This document shows, piece by piece, positions 36,799 through 51,100 of a DNA stretch of 64,000 nt. The stretch is from the NCBI GenBank assembly GCA_914767715.1, contig OU612075.1, positions 16,428,001-16,492,000 on the forward strand. Direction: 5' to 3'. The position numbers and the translations under genes are program-made. Below the pieces are notes generated by a model. The model searched no databases, was not told where the DNA came from, and saw only the letters and a list, made by a program, of their open reading frames with translations. This stretch comes from Membranipora membranacea. Its lineage: Eukaryota; Bryozoa; Gymnolaemata; Cheilostomatida; Membraniporidae. Every line of letters starts with the position of its first letter. Position 1 is the first letter of the stretch.

Positions 36799-39142
36799 TC
36801 TCCCTGGCTATCTTTGTATAGAACTCCCCCTTGTCCGAGTTAACGTAATATCTGATAATGAGCTGGAATACAAAATACTATTTTGAAAGAATCCTCTTAT
36901 ATATACACAGGGTTAACCGGCCAAGTCGACACTCTGCTGACACATCATAAAGACACTGCAATGATTGGTGGCTTGTCAGCGTAAGTTTACAGTTTTCCAA
37001 GCTAAGATAATGATTACAAATAGACAAGAATCTACAAGTCTGAACAAGGAAATCTTTAATAGCCTGACTCACATCATAAAAAAGAGGGAGTAGGGTCCTG
37101 ATGGGGAAAAACCCCTACCGTCACTGAAAATAATCCCGAGCAGGTGAAAAACAACTTACCCCGCTGAAGTCTACGAGTCAAGTAACACATTTTATCATGT
37201 ATGACTAATTGACATGACATTTGGGAAAATCCAGTTTCCAAATTTACATGACATTTGGGAAATTCCAGTTTCTGATGATTCACAAAATTCCAAGTAAAGT
37301 CCGCCTATTGGCTTTGATTTAATTCATAGGAGAAAACATTTCATTTATGCTTAACATGTTGTTGAGTGCAGTACAAATAAATGAAATATTAAATATGCTC
37401 ACGATCACACATTGAGTTCTCACTTGGCTATAAGAATCACTCTAAGTACCATCACTGGTGATGAAAAATTACCTATATGGGGTACTGACACTACGGAAGC
37501 AATAGGAAGGCGAAATTAACTGCTAAAAAACGGATATGATTTTATCTATAGCACGCAACCTCAGAGATAAAGGCAGCAACATAAATAAACATTGGTGCAT
37601 GGCTGTGAGTAATGTTTATACAGTTTTATTTCATCATATCATTGATTGAGCTGCAAACATGGATATGTTAACATTGACAGACTACTTACCGTGCACAAGA
37701 CCCCAATATAGAGAATGAGAGAGGACAAAGGTTCCAGCATACATACTCAAAACATACAGGTACGGCATTCATATTTCTATTTCCTTTTTTTCTATTCAAT
37801 GGCTGCTGACCAGTTATTTGGTTTCTTAGAAAGCAGCTTGCGTGGTTACTAGATTTGGGGTTTTACAGATGATGCAATCAATATGTAAAACAGTAACTGT
37901 GTTGTATCAAACAGTGCCAAAATATTCCATTAGCCTGTCATCAGAATAAGGAATTGGGGAATTCCAGATAAACATATACCAACTTTAAATATCATTTGTT
38001 TATTGTTCCAATTGGATTGGTTTCGAGGTGCTTGTAGTCTACCAAATGCACTTTCATGGTAAAGGATCTAGTACGGTTCCCAGATACCACACATAAACAT
38101 TGCTACAGGGCTCCTTATTGACCAAAGTAGACTGAGAACCTCTCTGGTGAAGGGAGAGCATGGTTGTCATAACACTGAATCTAATCAGTATTTTTGAGGT
38201 AACCCATCTTAAAATATTTCATGTTGATATGTCAATAATTGTACTGATTCGCACTAATCTACACAATCTTTGCCTGTATGGAGGTCTTAAGGAAAAATAT
38301 GCATCCTTGGTTGATGGCATTGTTACAATGAGAGGAAGTTCATAGGCTGAATGCAAGCCATTTCACAATACTCAGGTATTGGTACCAACAGGCACAAAAC
38401 ATCTCAGAGAGATCATTACCACATTATAAAAAATTGATAAAGGAAGCTATTATATAATAATATAGCGCAAGTCGAGACTTTGCCAAACTGTAACCCCATC
38501 AGTACCATGCGTTGCCAACATGATGGGATTTTTGATTACGTGTTGGAAAGCAAACATTTATATGATATAATCTATAAATAACTGCATGGATAAGGGGAAT
38601 TCCCCGGACTTGGTAAGAGATAGAACATGGAAGGATGATGCGCTAAATATAGAATCAAATGTTACGCCATTTATGGGTATGGAAGTAGTTGTTGAATTGG
38701 CAGGATGAAATTGTCCTGACCATCCGAACCAAATAGTACATGTTGTGTAACAGTAATAAGAAAGAATCAGAAAGAGACATGCAATATCATGGAAAAAACT
38801 TTCTTGTGCGATGCTATATGTATTGGGAAGCTGGTCCCTAGTAATGGGAGTAAGAAAAATATATAGGCTCCACGCATTTGGAATACTTTTTAAAAACTAT
38901 AACCGCTATTTTTGAATAATAACACATCTAGAAACATCTTTTTAAGAATAGCAATAAAAATTTGCTGACCCACAATATGTGAAAAGGCAATGTTGTACTG
39001 ATTGGTTTGCTAGATTGAAAACCTATCCCAACTATCATGATATATTGTAACAAGAGAGAGCGGTCAAACTGTGGTGCAACTGAGATGTGCAAGAAAACAG
39101 GTGCAGAACTGGTGCGATAGTGCCTCGCGACGACCGACATAC
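36799..39142. other. Region between the small secreted-protein gene and the EGF-receptor tail exons
   Basis: The last exon or exons of the EGF-repeat gene should lie here but I could not fix them. A phase-compatible short terminal exon ending at 38671 exists but is weakly supported. A 30-bp imperfect direct repeat with CATGACATTTGGGAAA occurs near 37213-37275. No other gene is seen. Confidence 0.4.
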
Positions 39143-42100
39143 CTCCATAACTGTTTCAAGGAAGCTTTGAGATGCTGTAAGACAATAGTATCTTCATTCC
39201 GCATTACCTAACAACCGCTGTTTGTCTTCTGAAGGTTTGTTCATCTGTTTATAGAAGTAAAATGGGTTCCTCGCCTATAAAGAATACACGAGTTGATGAA
39301 AAACTTCCAGGTATGATAAAATGATAAGAGATGCAATGAGAAGTGGGTGTACATGTAGACTAATAGCAAGTAGCACTTTTATGGTGTGGTTTTGACACAA
39401 GATGCTTGAAAAACAGGGTCAAAAATTTCCCCAAGCAGTCATTCGTCGATCATCAAAAAGGAAAACCTCTTTATCTATTCTATTTTTATATTTGACACTT
39501 TCTGAGTATTTATTGATTTTGAATATTGAAGCATCTCAAAAATTGAAGGGGGGGGGGGCTCTGACTCATTTTAGATATAGATATTATATCAAATATTTCG
39601 GATCTACACTGACCACATTGTGAGAAGTTACGTCCCGAGAACAAAATTTTGCGGTACCCTAGCAATATCTAGAGGGCTCTAGGTGACCTCACATTCTATT
39701 AAAGTGTACAACATATGGTGCTATAGGGAATAACAGATTGAAACAAATTGAACTTGGTTCTTGCCTTTTTAAAGGAGAACTTTGGGGAGCGGAGTTTGAT
39801 CCCATTTTCAGGTAGTATTTTTGTAATTTATGAAAGTTTTCATTTGCTTGGTACACAATGAATGTATATATATATATCAAATTAAGACATTATTTAGAGG
39901 CTGGCACTAATGACATGATATTATATACAGAATGGTGACTAAGCTTATAAAGCAACACTGATAAAATTCATCGGCATAAATCTTGAAATGTTCAGCCATA
40001 TCATTAATTTGTGTAACCCAATGAATTGTACCTTTGGCTTGTATTCCTGGAAATTTCTCTCGCAAGGTTGGTCTCGATTCCATGCATGCTTTCGCCTCCT
40101 GAAATGAAAAAAAGAATTCCATTGAAGTCTTTGATCTTAGTACACATTAAACATTGGGCAACATGCAGAAAGGTTAGTGTATTGCGTCAATAGATTATCT
40201 TGATGTATGCAGCTTGGTGTGGAAAAATTGATTATAGATTATTACAAAACTAAAGTGGAGATAATATAACATATAATGATATAGAATAACTTTACGTCAT
40301 TCGAGCGTGCCAAGAATGTAAAGAATTTATTAACTTTATAATCTGTTGATGACTCTGGAATGCTAATTGAATAAGGTCTTAGTCAGCAAACTATTAGAGG
40401 AAACTTGGACTTCCTGTCGGTAAATCAAAAATCCCACATTTTGGGTCAAAGTTTTATCAGGTTTCCGTCACATGAGAACCCTGACAGCTGACACATTAAT
40501 ATCCAACAGCTGTCTTACAGAGTACTTCCACGACGACAGAAAACTGTTTTACGAGTCATACTCCAAATTTTATTCAAAGCATATCCATGTTCATGGTGTT
40601 CTTCGAATGACAATTCATAAGACCAATGATGTCTATGTTACCCACCACAAATTGGACCGATACTGTAACGGAAATGTCTGACCTGTCTAGGATGACTGCT
40701 ATGATGATACCGATCATAAGTAAAAGCACAGCTACCGCTCCGGCTATGGCAGCTATTACCGACCCAGGAAGCCTGTGATGATGAGATATATCTGTAAAAG
40801 ATGAATGAATTTCAAGCACCTTGAAAAACCAACTACAAAAAAGGGTTACCAAACTGAACTAGATTTCTCCATCATAAGTTCAGTGTTCATATTACAGTTC
40901 AATATTAGCAACCAAGTGGGTATACCTGGTCAGGTATTAATTTTTATACATGTTAGGCATAAAACTAAAATTTTACCTCAGGAGCTAGGCTTTGACTAAC
41001 ACAAACCTGGATTTGTATCGAGATGTTCACAGTTAGGCCCTGAGGCGTACTCGGGACATTTACACTCATAGTGTGCTATTTTATCTATACAAGCTCCCCC
41101 GTTGTAACAGGGATGATTGGCGCACTCATCTAAATCCAGCTCACAGAGTACCCCCTTATAACCTTTCTCACATACACAGTGAAAGTCCTCTCCTTCATCG
41201 ACACACCTGTCAAAGGGAAAAAGTTTAATTGTTCGCAGCATTGGCAACCTGTGGTTGAAGTAATAGCTATACATAAGATACACACTATGTTCTGGTCAAT
41301 AAAGAACTAGATGCAAGGACTACACTACAAAGATTTTTTTATTGTGATTGACTTGTAGGGCGTCACTGGATCAACCTAGTCAGAACATGTACCCCTGTCA
41401 TGTACCCCTGTCATGTACCCCTGTCATGTACCCCTGTCATGTACCCCTGTCATGTACCCCTGTCATGTACCCCTGTCATGTACCCCTGTCATGTACCCCT
41501 GTCATGTACCCCTGTCATGTACCCCTGTCATGTACCCCTGTCATGTACCCCTGTCATGTACCCCTGTCATGTACCCCTGTCATGTACCCCTGTCATGTAC
41601 CCCTGTCATGTACCCCTGTCATGTACCCCTGTCATGTACCCCTGTCATGTACCCCTGTCATGTACCCCTGTCATGTACCCCTGTCATGTACCCCTGTCAT
41701 GTACCCCTGTCATGTACCCCTGTCATGTACCCCTGTCATGTACCCCTGTCATGTACCCCTGTCATGCAGCCAAGGCTGAGAACATGTACCCCTGTCATGC
41801 AGCCAAGTTTGTGTGCGTTGAAAGAAGGGGTGTGTGACAAGGCTGAGAACATTAATATTTTCAAAGGCTATCATCATTTTTTGTAAGCTCTAACAAGAAA
41901 TAGGTATATATTTAAAGATACACTCAATTACAGGTGACAATGTGTCATCATTGTTCACATACACATACCTCTTTTTGAATTTTTACCTAGTCATTTAAAA
42001 AAAGGGAGGCATGGCCAATCATAACATTGCATGTAGAACTTAATCATTCATCAGCCCAAACACATACAACAACGTAGGCAACAACATTGACAACACGCCC

Positions 42101-45100
42101 ATGTCTCATACATTTACATAACCATTGTGGTCCTTTATTTCTCGAATTTTAATGAGGTGGGGGGGGGGTGCTGTTAACACCCTTACCTAAAGATGTAAAT
42201 CATGAGTACTTACTTTCCGTGCATACAGGGCGAGCTTTTACAGGACTTGATAAGTTTCTGACAGAAAACACCATAGTGTCTTTCTGTACATTCGCAGGTA
42301 AACTTGTTAACATGGTTGATACATATACCATCATTCTGACAAGGGTGACTCGAGCATTCGTCAACATCATTCTCACACAGGTCTCCCTGGTAACCTGTAA
42401 ACAACAAAATAATTACAATTTAATATAATTATACATCATTAAATATAATACAAGCAAGATGCAGTAGGGACACGAACAAACCAAGCCGTCTCCTTCCTTA
42501 CTAGTCAGAGTCAGCTAGACTTGCGAATATGGTTGGGAAAACATCAATATAAGAGGTAGACACCAACTTCTCAAAACATACTCAGAACCAGACATTGTTT
42601 TAACAATCAACTATTTGTCTGATGTATTGTTTTGACAAAGTTGACCATATATGGGAGGCTGATGTAAAATGTTGACATTTGGCTGCACATGCTGGCTCAT
42701 GGAGACGCATGATGATTGTTATTTGTTTTAGTAAAAATAAAAAAATCCATGTCCTGGTGAACACACCTGCATCTGTTACAGCTGATGCCTATCTAGTATT
42801 ATATAAATATGAGCTATAGTGCAGATACGGCCTCAGAGTCGAGAGGGGGAGAACAGATCATTACCATCATGATAGTTATAAGTTATAAGTGTTGGCCGAA
42901 ATCAATTACGTCCTATTATGACAATAATAAAACAGAATTTATCACTCAGCTTAAAATTATATTCAAAGAAATGCCAATATCTGATGGGATGTATGGAAGT
43001 ATATGTGGCCTCATTCAAATGTCTTAGAACTCTTATTTTAATATTTAGACCAAACTGTGTACCTTCTGAGCAGACACATTCGAAGCTGCCGATCCCCACA
43101 TCCACACACTCGGCCCCGTTAAGGCAGGGGGAACTCTTACAGGAGTGTACCTCATCCTGACAGAGCCTCCCTCGGAAGTGTCGAGGACACTCGCATTCGT
43201 ACGTCTCCTCAAGGTGCTTACATATACCTACAGGTAGATTAGAAAGTGGTGTAAAAACTGATAAGGCAGGAATCACTGACATACAAAGATGGATAGAAAG
43301 AAGGCAGTTGCTGCTGCTTTCCAGCAAGTTAAACATTGAAAATTGAAATTTGGGAAAAGTTGCCTCACTAAATGTCATAATAAATCACAAGAGGGTTATG
43401 GGACTATAGGAATGAACATATTTAGTAATGATGATATTTTAAATTATTTGTCTGTGGATATGGTTCATATATTTTGCCCCACAGATTATGACAAAGCGGG
43501 AGGAAAAGTGGGAGGAAAAGTGAGATCTTGGTCATCTCTTGGCATTAAAGTGGTGAGAATCCCTTTTTTCCAAGATCCCAGTAGTAAAAACTGGGAGATA
43601 CATCGTCATGTCAGGAATAAATAGCTAGGATTACTGGGATCACTGAGAAGCGATGGCAATATTATAGAGAAAGTTTTGGCAAAAAAGTTCATGATAGCAA
43701 AAAACAAAGTGTACAGGATTGTTTGAGGGCAAGTCACCAGCAAAGAGTGCTAATGGAAAAATCAAAGCTCTGATGTCATCTCTTGCAATCTTTGGCCAGT
43801 TTTAGATTCCATTTCATTTAAAAATAATAGTGAATTGTTAGTGAACAACACTCTGGTCTCAATTAATTCAAGTTTAACATTTCAACACTTTCAATTAGTT
43901 CATGCGAGCTAACATTTAAGCTGCCTTGCCAAAAAGGCATAAATTATACTGGGTGTGACGAAACGACAGTGACGATTTAAAGCAGATTGCATACACAAAA
44001 TAATGAGGGTGATGACGGCGCATCTGAGCTAATTTGAATTGATGTCAGAAAACATAATGACACAATCACAACTAAGATCAATATCATCCTACAACACCCA
44101 AAGAATGACTAATTTATATAGGGTTTGATGGTACCAGTGATTCAAATAAATGCAATACTAACCACACCCAAACATAGCAATGGTGATAGCCATAATCACT
44201 GTAGTTTTTTTTTTTATAAAAGCCTCAATTTATGCAAAGGAAATATTTTTAGTGACAAAAACCTGGCTTTGCTTGCCTTTTTTTGCAGTTTTTACGATCA
44301 AGTTTCAACTCGGAATAACTCACAAACAAGACAATCTATGAAAAGCTCTCACCTCCATTTTGGCATGGGTTCTCTACACACATTATATTATTTTGGCAGT
44401 GGTGTCCTTCCCAGCCCGCAATACACTGACATCGGTAAGCGTTCACTAAGTCTATGCACTTAGATCCATGGAGACAGGGATCACTCTCGCATTCATCTAC
44501 ATCCACTCCACAGTGATGTCCAACAAATCCTGCAAGTATATGGAAAAAAGTCTCACTGTATATGAGGAAATTGTATGCCAAAAAATTGACTGGATTCACA
44601 GAATTGATAATATGAAAATTTTTGTATTTCAATGAACTTTTCCAGCCATTTATTTAATTTGTATTGAGTATTCAGTTGTTTGCAGCAGTTTGAAACTGAA
44701 ATAGAGCAGGCGACTTCAATAAGATAATAACATCGCCGGGCAAAATACCATGTTGTATACCTTTACAACCTGCAAAGCTCAACAAAGGTTATTTGAGGCA
44801 TGTTGAAGGTATGTGACAGGGAACGTACCCAGCAGTTCAAGGTAATTGTTATGAAGGGTGTCACTGTTTTAGCGTGTAGTTTATATACTGTTTACATTGT
44901 TTAACCTTCTATCATAATACCATGATTATATTTCGATGATTCAGATACCAGAAGTTAAATACCACTTACCAGGCGGACATCTGCAGATGTACCCGTTGAT
45001 CTTATCATGACACACCCCTCCGTTAGCGCAAGGTCCACTGGAGCATTCGTTAATATTAATCTCACAGAATACACCCTCAAATCCAGGTAAACACTGACAC

Positions 45101-48100
45101 TCATGGGCGTTAATCTGAAATAAACAAGTCACGATTAGAGCAACCAAGCCGAACTCAGTCTATAACAATGGGACATCATAGAGTCACTCGAGAGGGACAA
45201 GGTCAATGATAAATCAGAAAAACATGCCCTGATACCCCTGAGAGCTGATCCATGACCCAAGGTCACATGGAGGGAACAAAGTTAACTTTTATTTCCCCAA
45301 GTCAAAGCCTGACGGAAGAGAGCGAGATAAATGAAAGCAATAGTGATTAACAAAGGCTCCTAGCAACAGACTGTCTTTGTCTTGATGTGTCATTATATAA
45401 ATAAAGAGGAATTTCTCAATTTTATAATTAATGAGTAATTTCTTTTATATGTTACTAGAAATAATTTGAACTGTGGACTAGAGAGCACAATGAAACGATC
45501 TCTGGACTGCAGTCAAAGTCTAAGTATTACACATAAAGGCACAATGGTTAACGGTACAATAGCAATACCAGACAAGACCGGAATTTGTTTTTGAAAAGAG
45601 TCATTATGGAAATTTAAAAAAATTACATCTATTTCTCAACTTGGAAGGAGTTTAAATATATTCATGATAGGTATAGGTTTAAATACTTAGGCAAACCATA
45701 AGCATTACGTTTATGCAGTGTATTTTTTACATTTTTTACATTTTTTACATTTTTTACATTTTTTACAGTTGTTTACAGTTGTTTACAGTTTCCTAGATTT
45801 CAAAAGGGGGTTTACAGTGAGCGGACACATCTATTGTGCTATACTGCTGGTTCATTTCTATACATTAGGTACTTTACTACATAGAAATGCTTATGTTTGT
45901 GGGTTCTACTTGCTGGGGGGGGCCGTGGGCAAGGGGCAAAAGTCTGAGGGGCTCAGACTAGGGTTCTACATAGATTACCTTATCCACACAGACAGCACCG
46001 TTGAGACACGGGTCACTGTCACACTCGTTAATCTCTATCTCACAGTGTAGTCCTATATATCCATCCAGACACTCACAACTATACTCATTTACATGGTCTA
46101 AACAGGTGCCCTGTCAAATACACAGAAGTGGAGACAACTACATATATTGAACATCCGTTTCTTACTCCAGAAGCAACAAAATTTAAAAATTACCCTGTGG
46201 GGTCTTTCAATTAGAAAGAGTGATCCTTTACAAAAGCAAGTTATCATTATCTCATCGCTCAAAATTGTCACTCACTTGGTCTTTTAATTAGACAAAATCG
46301 CTCCCAAATCGCTCACTCAGAATGTATATAGTTCCATCAAGTGACTGAGCGAGCAGAGCCTAGCAGGTATCGCTCACTCAGTGAATGAGCGATCAGATTG
46401 CGATTTTGGCTGTTTCTAATTGAAAGACCCCCCCTAGGGTAAAGTTTTTAGGAGTGATAGATTGGTAAGTCAAGTATCATTCTAATCAGTCAAGCTTAGA
46501 TGAAACCTCCTTTTGGAAAATTTTTGCATCAATTGGCAAAGAACAAGACTGTACTACCTTGGACCATGGCACCACAAACCTTATTTAAGCATGGTTCACT
46601 TTTACATTCGTCGATGTTTTCGTGACATGTCTTCCCTTCAAAGCCTGGTGCGCACTCGCAGTTGAAACCATTGATCAGATCAGTACATATACCGTGATTC
46701 TCACAAGGCAGCGAGTAACATTCATTTATATTAATCTGACAGCGGGAGCCTTCAAATCCTGCATCACACTGACACTCGTATGAGTCAACCTGTAAAATAA
46801 ATGTTTATTTTTTTAAATCAGTTCATGTTTTTAACTATGAATCAAATTGGCCTTATTTTTGAGTGGGAGTTTGTGGAGGAGGGAAAGTGAACAGCCTACA
46901 TATTTTGCCAAAAGGGTTGAACAAAGGGTTAAGTATTTTGTTGCCCTTAATCGGTATTTGGACTGGGTCAAAGATGTATCTGCTGTTGTACCTATGGATT
47001 TTTTTGCAATTGAATCAGAAATGAGATCTAAATGCCACATGGTTAAAACTAAACTTTCCTAAATAAAGTTTTGAAAATTCCTTCATCTTTCAGCGTCGTT
47101 CTGTTCCAAGAATATCAGGATGAAATTGATGTCATTGGAATTACCCTATTAAATGTTGCCGAGCCTATATAAACTACATTCCAGTGGCTGCTACTTGTTT
47201 TTTCATCTGGATAAAGTCACTTTTGAGTAGCCTAACATTACTTATCAGCACTTATCGTTACATTACTATGTGATATATTGCATGCACGCAATGCAATTGG
47301 AATTTTAGGCTGCTCGATCTTACAAGTGTTATAGGTTATCAAATATTACATTGTTGATATGAGCTTCTCAAATAAACTCTCCAGTTTCAAGAGAGAAAAT
47401 ATGCAGAACTCATATTGTTCCTGAGGTTTAGCCAGAGCAGTAGACATTTTTGTATAATTAAGGTACAGCCTCAAGCTCAGGTATTCATGATTCATTAAAT
47501 TAAAATTTGAAATAATGCAAGCCGTCATTGCATCAGAAAATCTCCTATTTCATCATTTTTAAGTAAAATAGATTCCTGTACAAAGCCGGTAAATTTTATT
47601 CGGAGATTCCATGAAACATAGCCAAGAGGATGTAACTGTATAATAAATTCAATACACTTCCTGGAGGCTGCTTGAAATTTCAAAACCTTCTAACTATGAA
47701 TGGGACTCAAATACAAAGAAAAACAGAGGCAACAGGAAATTGAAAAGGATTTTTACTGATGTGCAGAGATGCTGTTTTGGTTTAGAAATATTGCAACAAT
47801 ATAATTTATATGGTTATAATTGAATCGCAAGAGATGCTGTAATTGCAACCAACTATTGGCAGGATGTTATTTATAGTGATCAACATGTAAGTGATTTGGT
47901 CAGCCAATCAAAAAGATATAAAACAACAGAAGGAACTAGCATCTCTGTGCCACCCGGTGCCTGCCAGCCAGTCAATTTTGCTGGTTAAAAGTGCCAATTT
48001 ATTTAAATTAAAATACAATGTCATACTATTTCAAGCATTATGACAAGGACATACATTATTGAAATTTCCATAGCGAAGTTTTATTCAGCAGGAAACCCTG

Positions 48101-51100
48101 TTATTATAGTAGCTGAGTTACACTCTGCCATGCTTCTAACTGCTTTTATTACTTATGCTTGGTTCACATTGTCCCAGATGACACTAGGATGCCATCCCAG
48201 ATGCTTATCCCTGTCACATTATAACATTCATCCAAGATAGCCATCCCAGATAGTCATCCAAGATAGCCATCCCAGATAGCCATCCCAGATAGCCATCCCA
48301 GTCAATGTGAACCAGAAAATGACACGTCGAACTTTCCCGATGCTATCCCAGACGGACCCAGACAGTCTGGGATTGTGTCATTTTCTGGTTCACATTGACT
48401 GGGATGGCTATCTGGGATGGCTATCTGGGATGAATGTTATAATGTGACAGGGATAAGCATCTGGGATGGCACCCTAGTGTCATCTGGGACAATGTGAACC
48501 AAGCATAACTGACGTCAGCAAGTTTTAATTTCATAAAAAGGTACCACACAAGAGCGTGTCCTCCTTCAAGCTTGGTTCTAGTCATAGTCTCCCAGCCATC
48601 ATATAAAACTTCTGACTAGCGTGTAATACTTCATGTTTACCATATCGACACAAGAGTGACATATTTAATACTAACCATATCGACACATTTAGAGTTGTGT
48701 TCACACGGTAGACTGGAGCACTCGTTGATATTAATCTCACAGTTGACACCCTCGTACCCGTCAGCACATTCACATATATAAGCCTCCACAGAGTCTATAC
48801 AGTGAGCGTTATGTACACAGGGCTCGCTGCCGCATTCATCAATATCCTCCTCACATAGCCGACCCTGAGGAGACAAGAGAGAATACCAGATTAGATTCCG
48901 ACTTGACACAAGATGATTGGCTCATATTTAATTATGAATATGGAATGGTTGATGCTGTGTATTATGCCTCAACAGCCTGTTGTGAATATTGTTTTGAGTG
49001 TTTTCAGCTATTTAAAATTTTCTTTCCGTCCAAAAATGGTGAAGTTGAGTGTACATTTGATGTTGGTAAAGTCAGACAAGCAGACCCCAAAAATATATAG
49101 CAAAGGTATAAAGTCAGAAGAGAAGTATTCAATCGCAAATGTAGATAATAATGTTGAGCTGTTTATTACCTCTCAGATCAATTTCACTTTCTTTTAACTT
49201 TCACTAAAAATGTTAACTGTAACACCTCACGTGCCCAAAAGATTAGTCATTACACTTTTGTATGTATATAGCAAGTCAAAATTTTAGTTTTTGGCAGCAA
49301 TTTGGTGCTGACCTCACAAGTCAGTCACTTGATTTAGGGTCATAATGTTAATGAGTGAGTGATGACAAGAGCTCACAAGGATACATAACTTGTATGTGAA
49401 TAAATCATTACGAAAGAAATAGCAATATATACAGCAGGCCTTACAAGATTGAGAAAGTTTGTTGATTCACTGAAACTTTATCTGTTCACATGTGAATAAT
49501 TCATAAATATTAGTCTTCTTTATAATGTGAAATTCAAATTTTCAGGAAAATTTTACTATACTTTTTAACTGGAAAGTTTACGGTCTAAATTGCTGCCAAA
49601 TATTCAAAGTTTCCTTGATATCATTTTGATTTGCTTATCATCAACGTCAACGGGTCAAAAGAGTAGCCAAACCGAGTATTATTCCTATAGACATACTTAT
49701 GCAGTTTGGACACACATTTATCACATCCATATACCCAGAAGTGCAAACCAGTGCTAACCCTAGCCTTGTTTATGAAAATGAAAGCCAGGCCAAGCCGAGT
49801 CAAGATCCTGTATGAGTTAAAAATGAAATAAATACATACAGTTCCTGGTAAATCTCTATCATCAGCATGCAAGTGGTATTACTCACTAGATACCAAAACA
49901 CAAGACCATATAAGTGACTAGAGAAGTGTTCCCCTTTACACTACTAACTAAAGGAGCAATCTTTGTACAGTGCTCCTCGGTACATTGCTAAATACTGACT
50001 CTCAAGTTGAATATGCTGAAATTCTGTTCTAATTCTAATCTAACATGGCTAAGATTTAGTAAGCCTCCTCAGTTGATGTGGAGTGATATTAAAAAACACC
50101 TGTGTGTCAAGGTGCCGCATATTTAGTCTTGACTGAGTAAGATAAAATGGTTACCTCAAAGCCCGGGTTACATTCACATGTGAAGTGATTGACTCCATCC
50201 AGACAGAGAGCTTTATTCAGACACGGATTACTGGCACATTCATCTCGGTTTATCTCACAATGTGTGCCTACAACAAAATTATGACAAAGTACTGTTAGTC
50301 GTCTTTCCTCTGTTATATATGTAATTTTATATAAAACAGAGAGGTTCACCTACTTTCTAGAAAAACAAATTGTGTTAGAATGTGACATGTTTTTTAGGAG
50401 AAATTAGTAATTCGTAAAAAAAAGTGAATGGAATCTACTCACTCTCGGTCCTCAAAATGCCGAAAATAACCATAACATGTTAGAACTAACAAGCGGGGTG
50501 ACTATTTGAATGACAGTGATCTAGGTCTGGGCTTCTAACACCTCAAGTTGCAAATTCAGCGGTCAGAAACTGACCATCCATCCAGCATAGTTTGGTGATT
50601 TACCAGCTAAAACAGTATGTTATTTGTGACCAAAAACACACTCATAAACTTACCTATAAAGCCTGGTACACATTTACAGGTATAGCCGTTAATTTCATCG
50701 ATGCATTCTCCCTGGTTATGACATGGAGAGCTCTCACATTCATCGACATCGATCTCACAGTTATAACCTTCATACCCCGGCATACACTGACAGGCGTATG
50801 AGTCTATACCGTCCAGACACAAGGCCTTATTCTCACACGGCCAGCTGGAGCACTCATCTATATTCATCTCACAGTGGTCACCTGGTAATGAAATATGTAA
50901 AAATAAAGAATTGAGAGACAAGGAGCACTCTGAAAAGTACAATATAATTTTGTTACACAAAGTGTGGTCTGAATATTGATTCCACAGACCAGCTTTGGAG
51001 TCTGGTAGTCCTATGATTTATCATTGTAAATGTTCCTGAAATTACACAAAATAAAATGGCAACATGCATAGTCAAAATCATTTCGACCATAGTATATATC

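Noticed and set aside
38671-38715. Candidate last exon of the EGF receptor (DNFILPIQQLLPYP then stop)
   Set aside because: Phase fits, but the acceptor tract is weak and a match this short is likely by chance.
41389-41815. CRISPR-like array
   Set aside because: The repeats are contiguous with no spacers, and this is animal DNA.
41348-41886. Three overlapping plus-strand ORFs of Cys/Pro-rich repeats
   Set aside because: Produced by the 13-bp minisatellite. No splice sites, start context or domain, and antisense to the EGF gene.
43343-43624. Plus-strand ORF of 93 codons
   Set aside because: No recognisable family and no splice support; intronic and antisense to the EGF gene.
46847-47062. Plus-strand ORF ending just before an AATAAA
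   Set aside because: Amino-acid composition looks plausible but no domain, promoter or splice support. It lies antisense in an intron of the EGF gene; possibly a retro-fragment.
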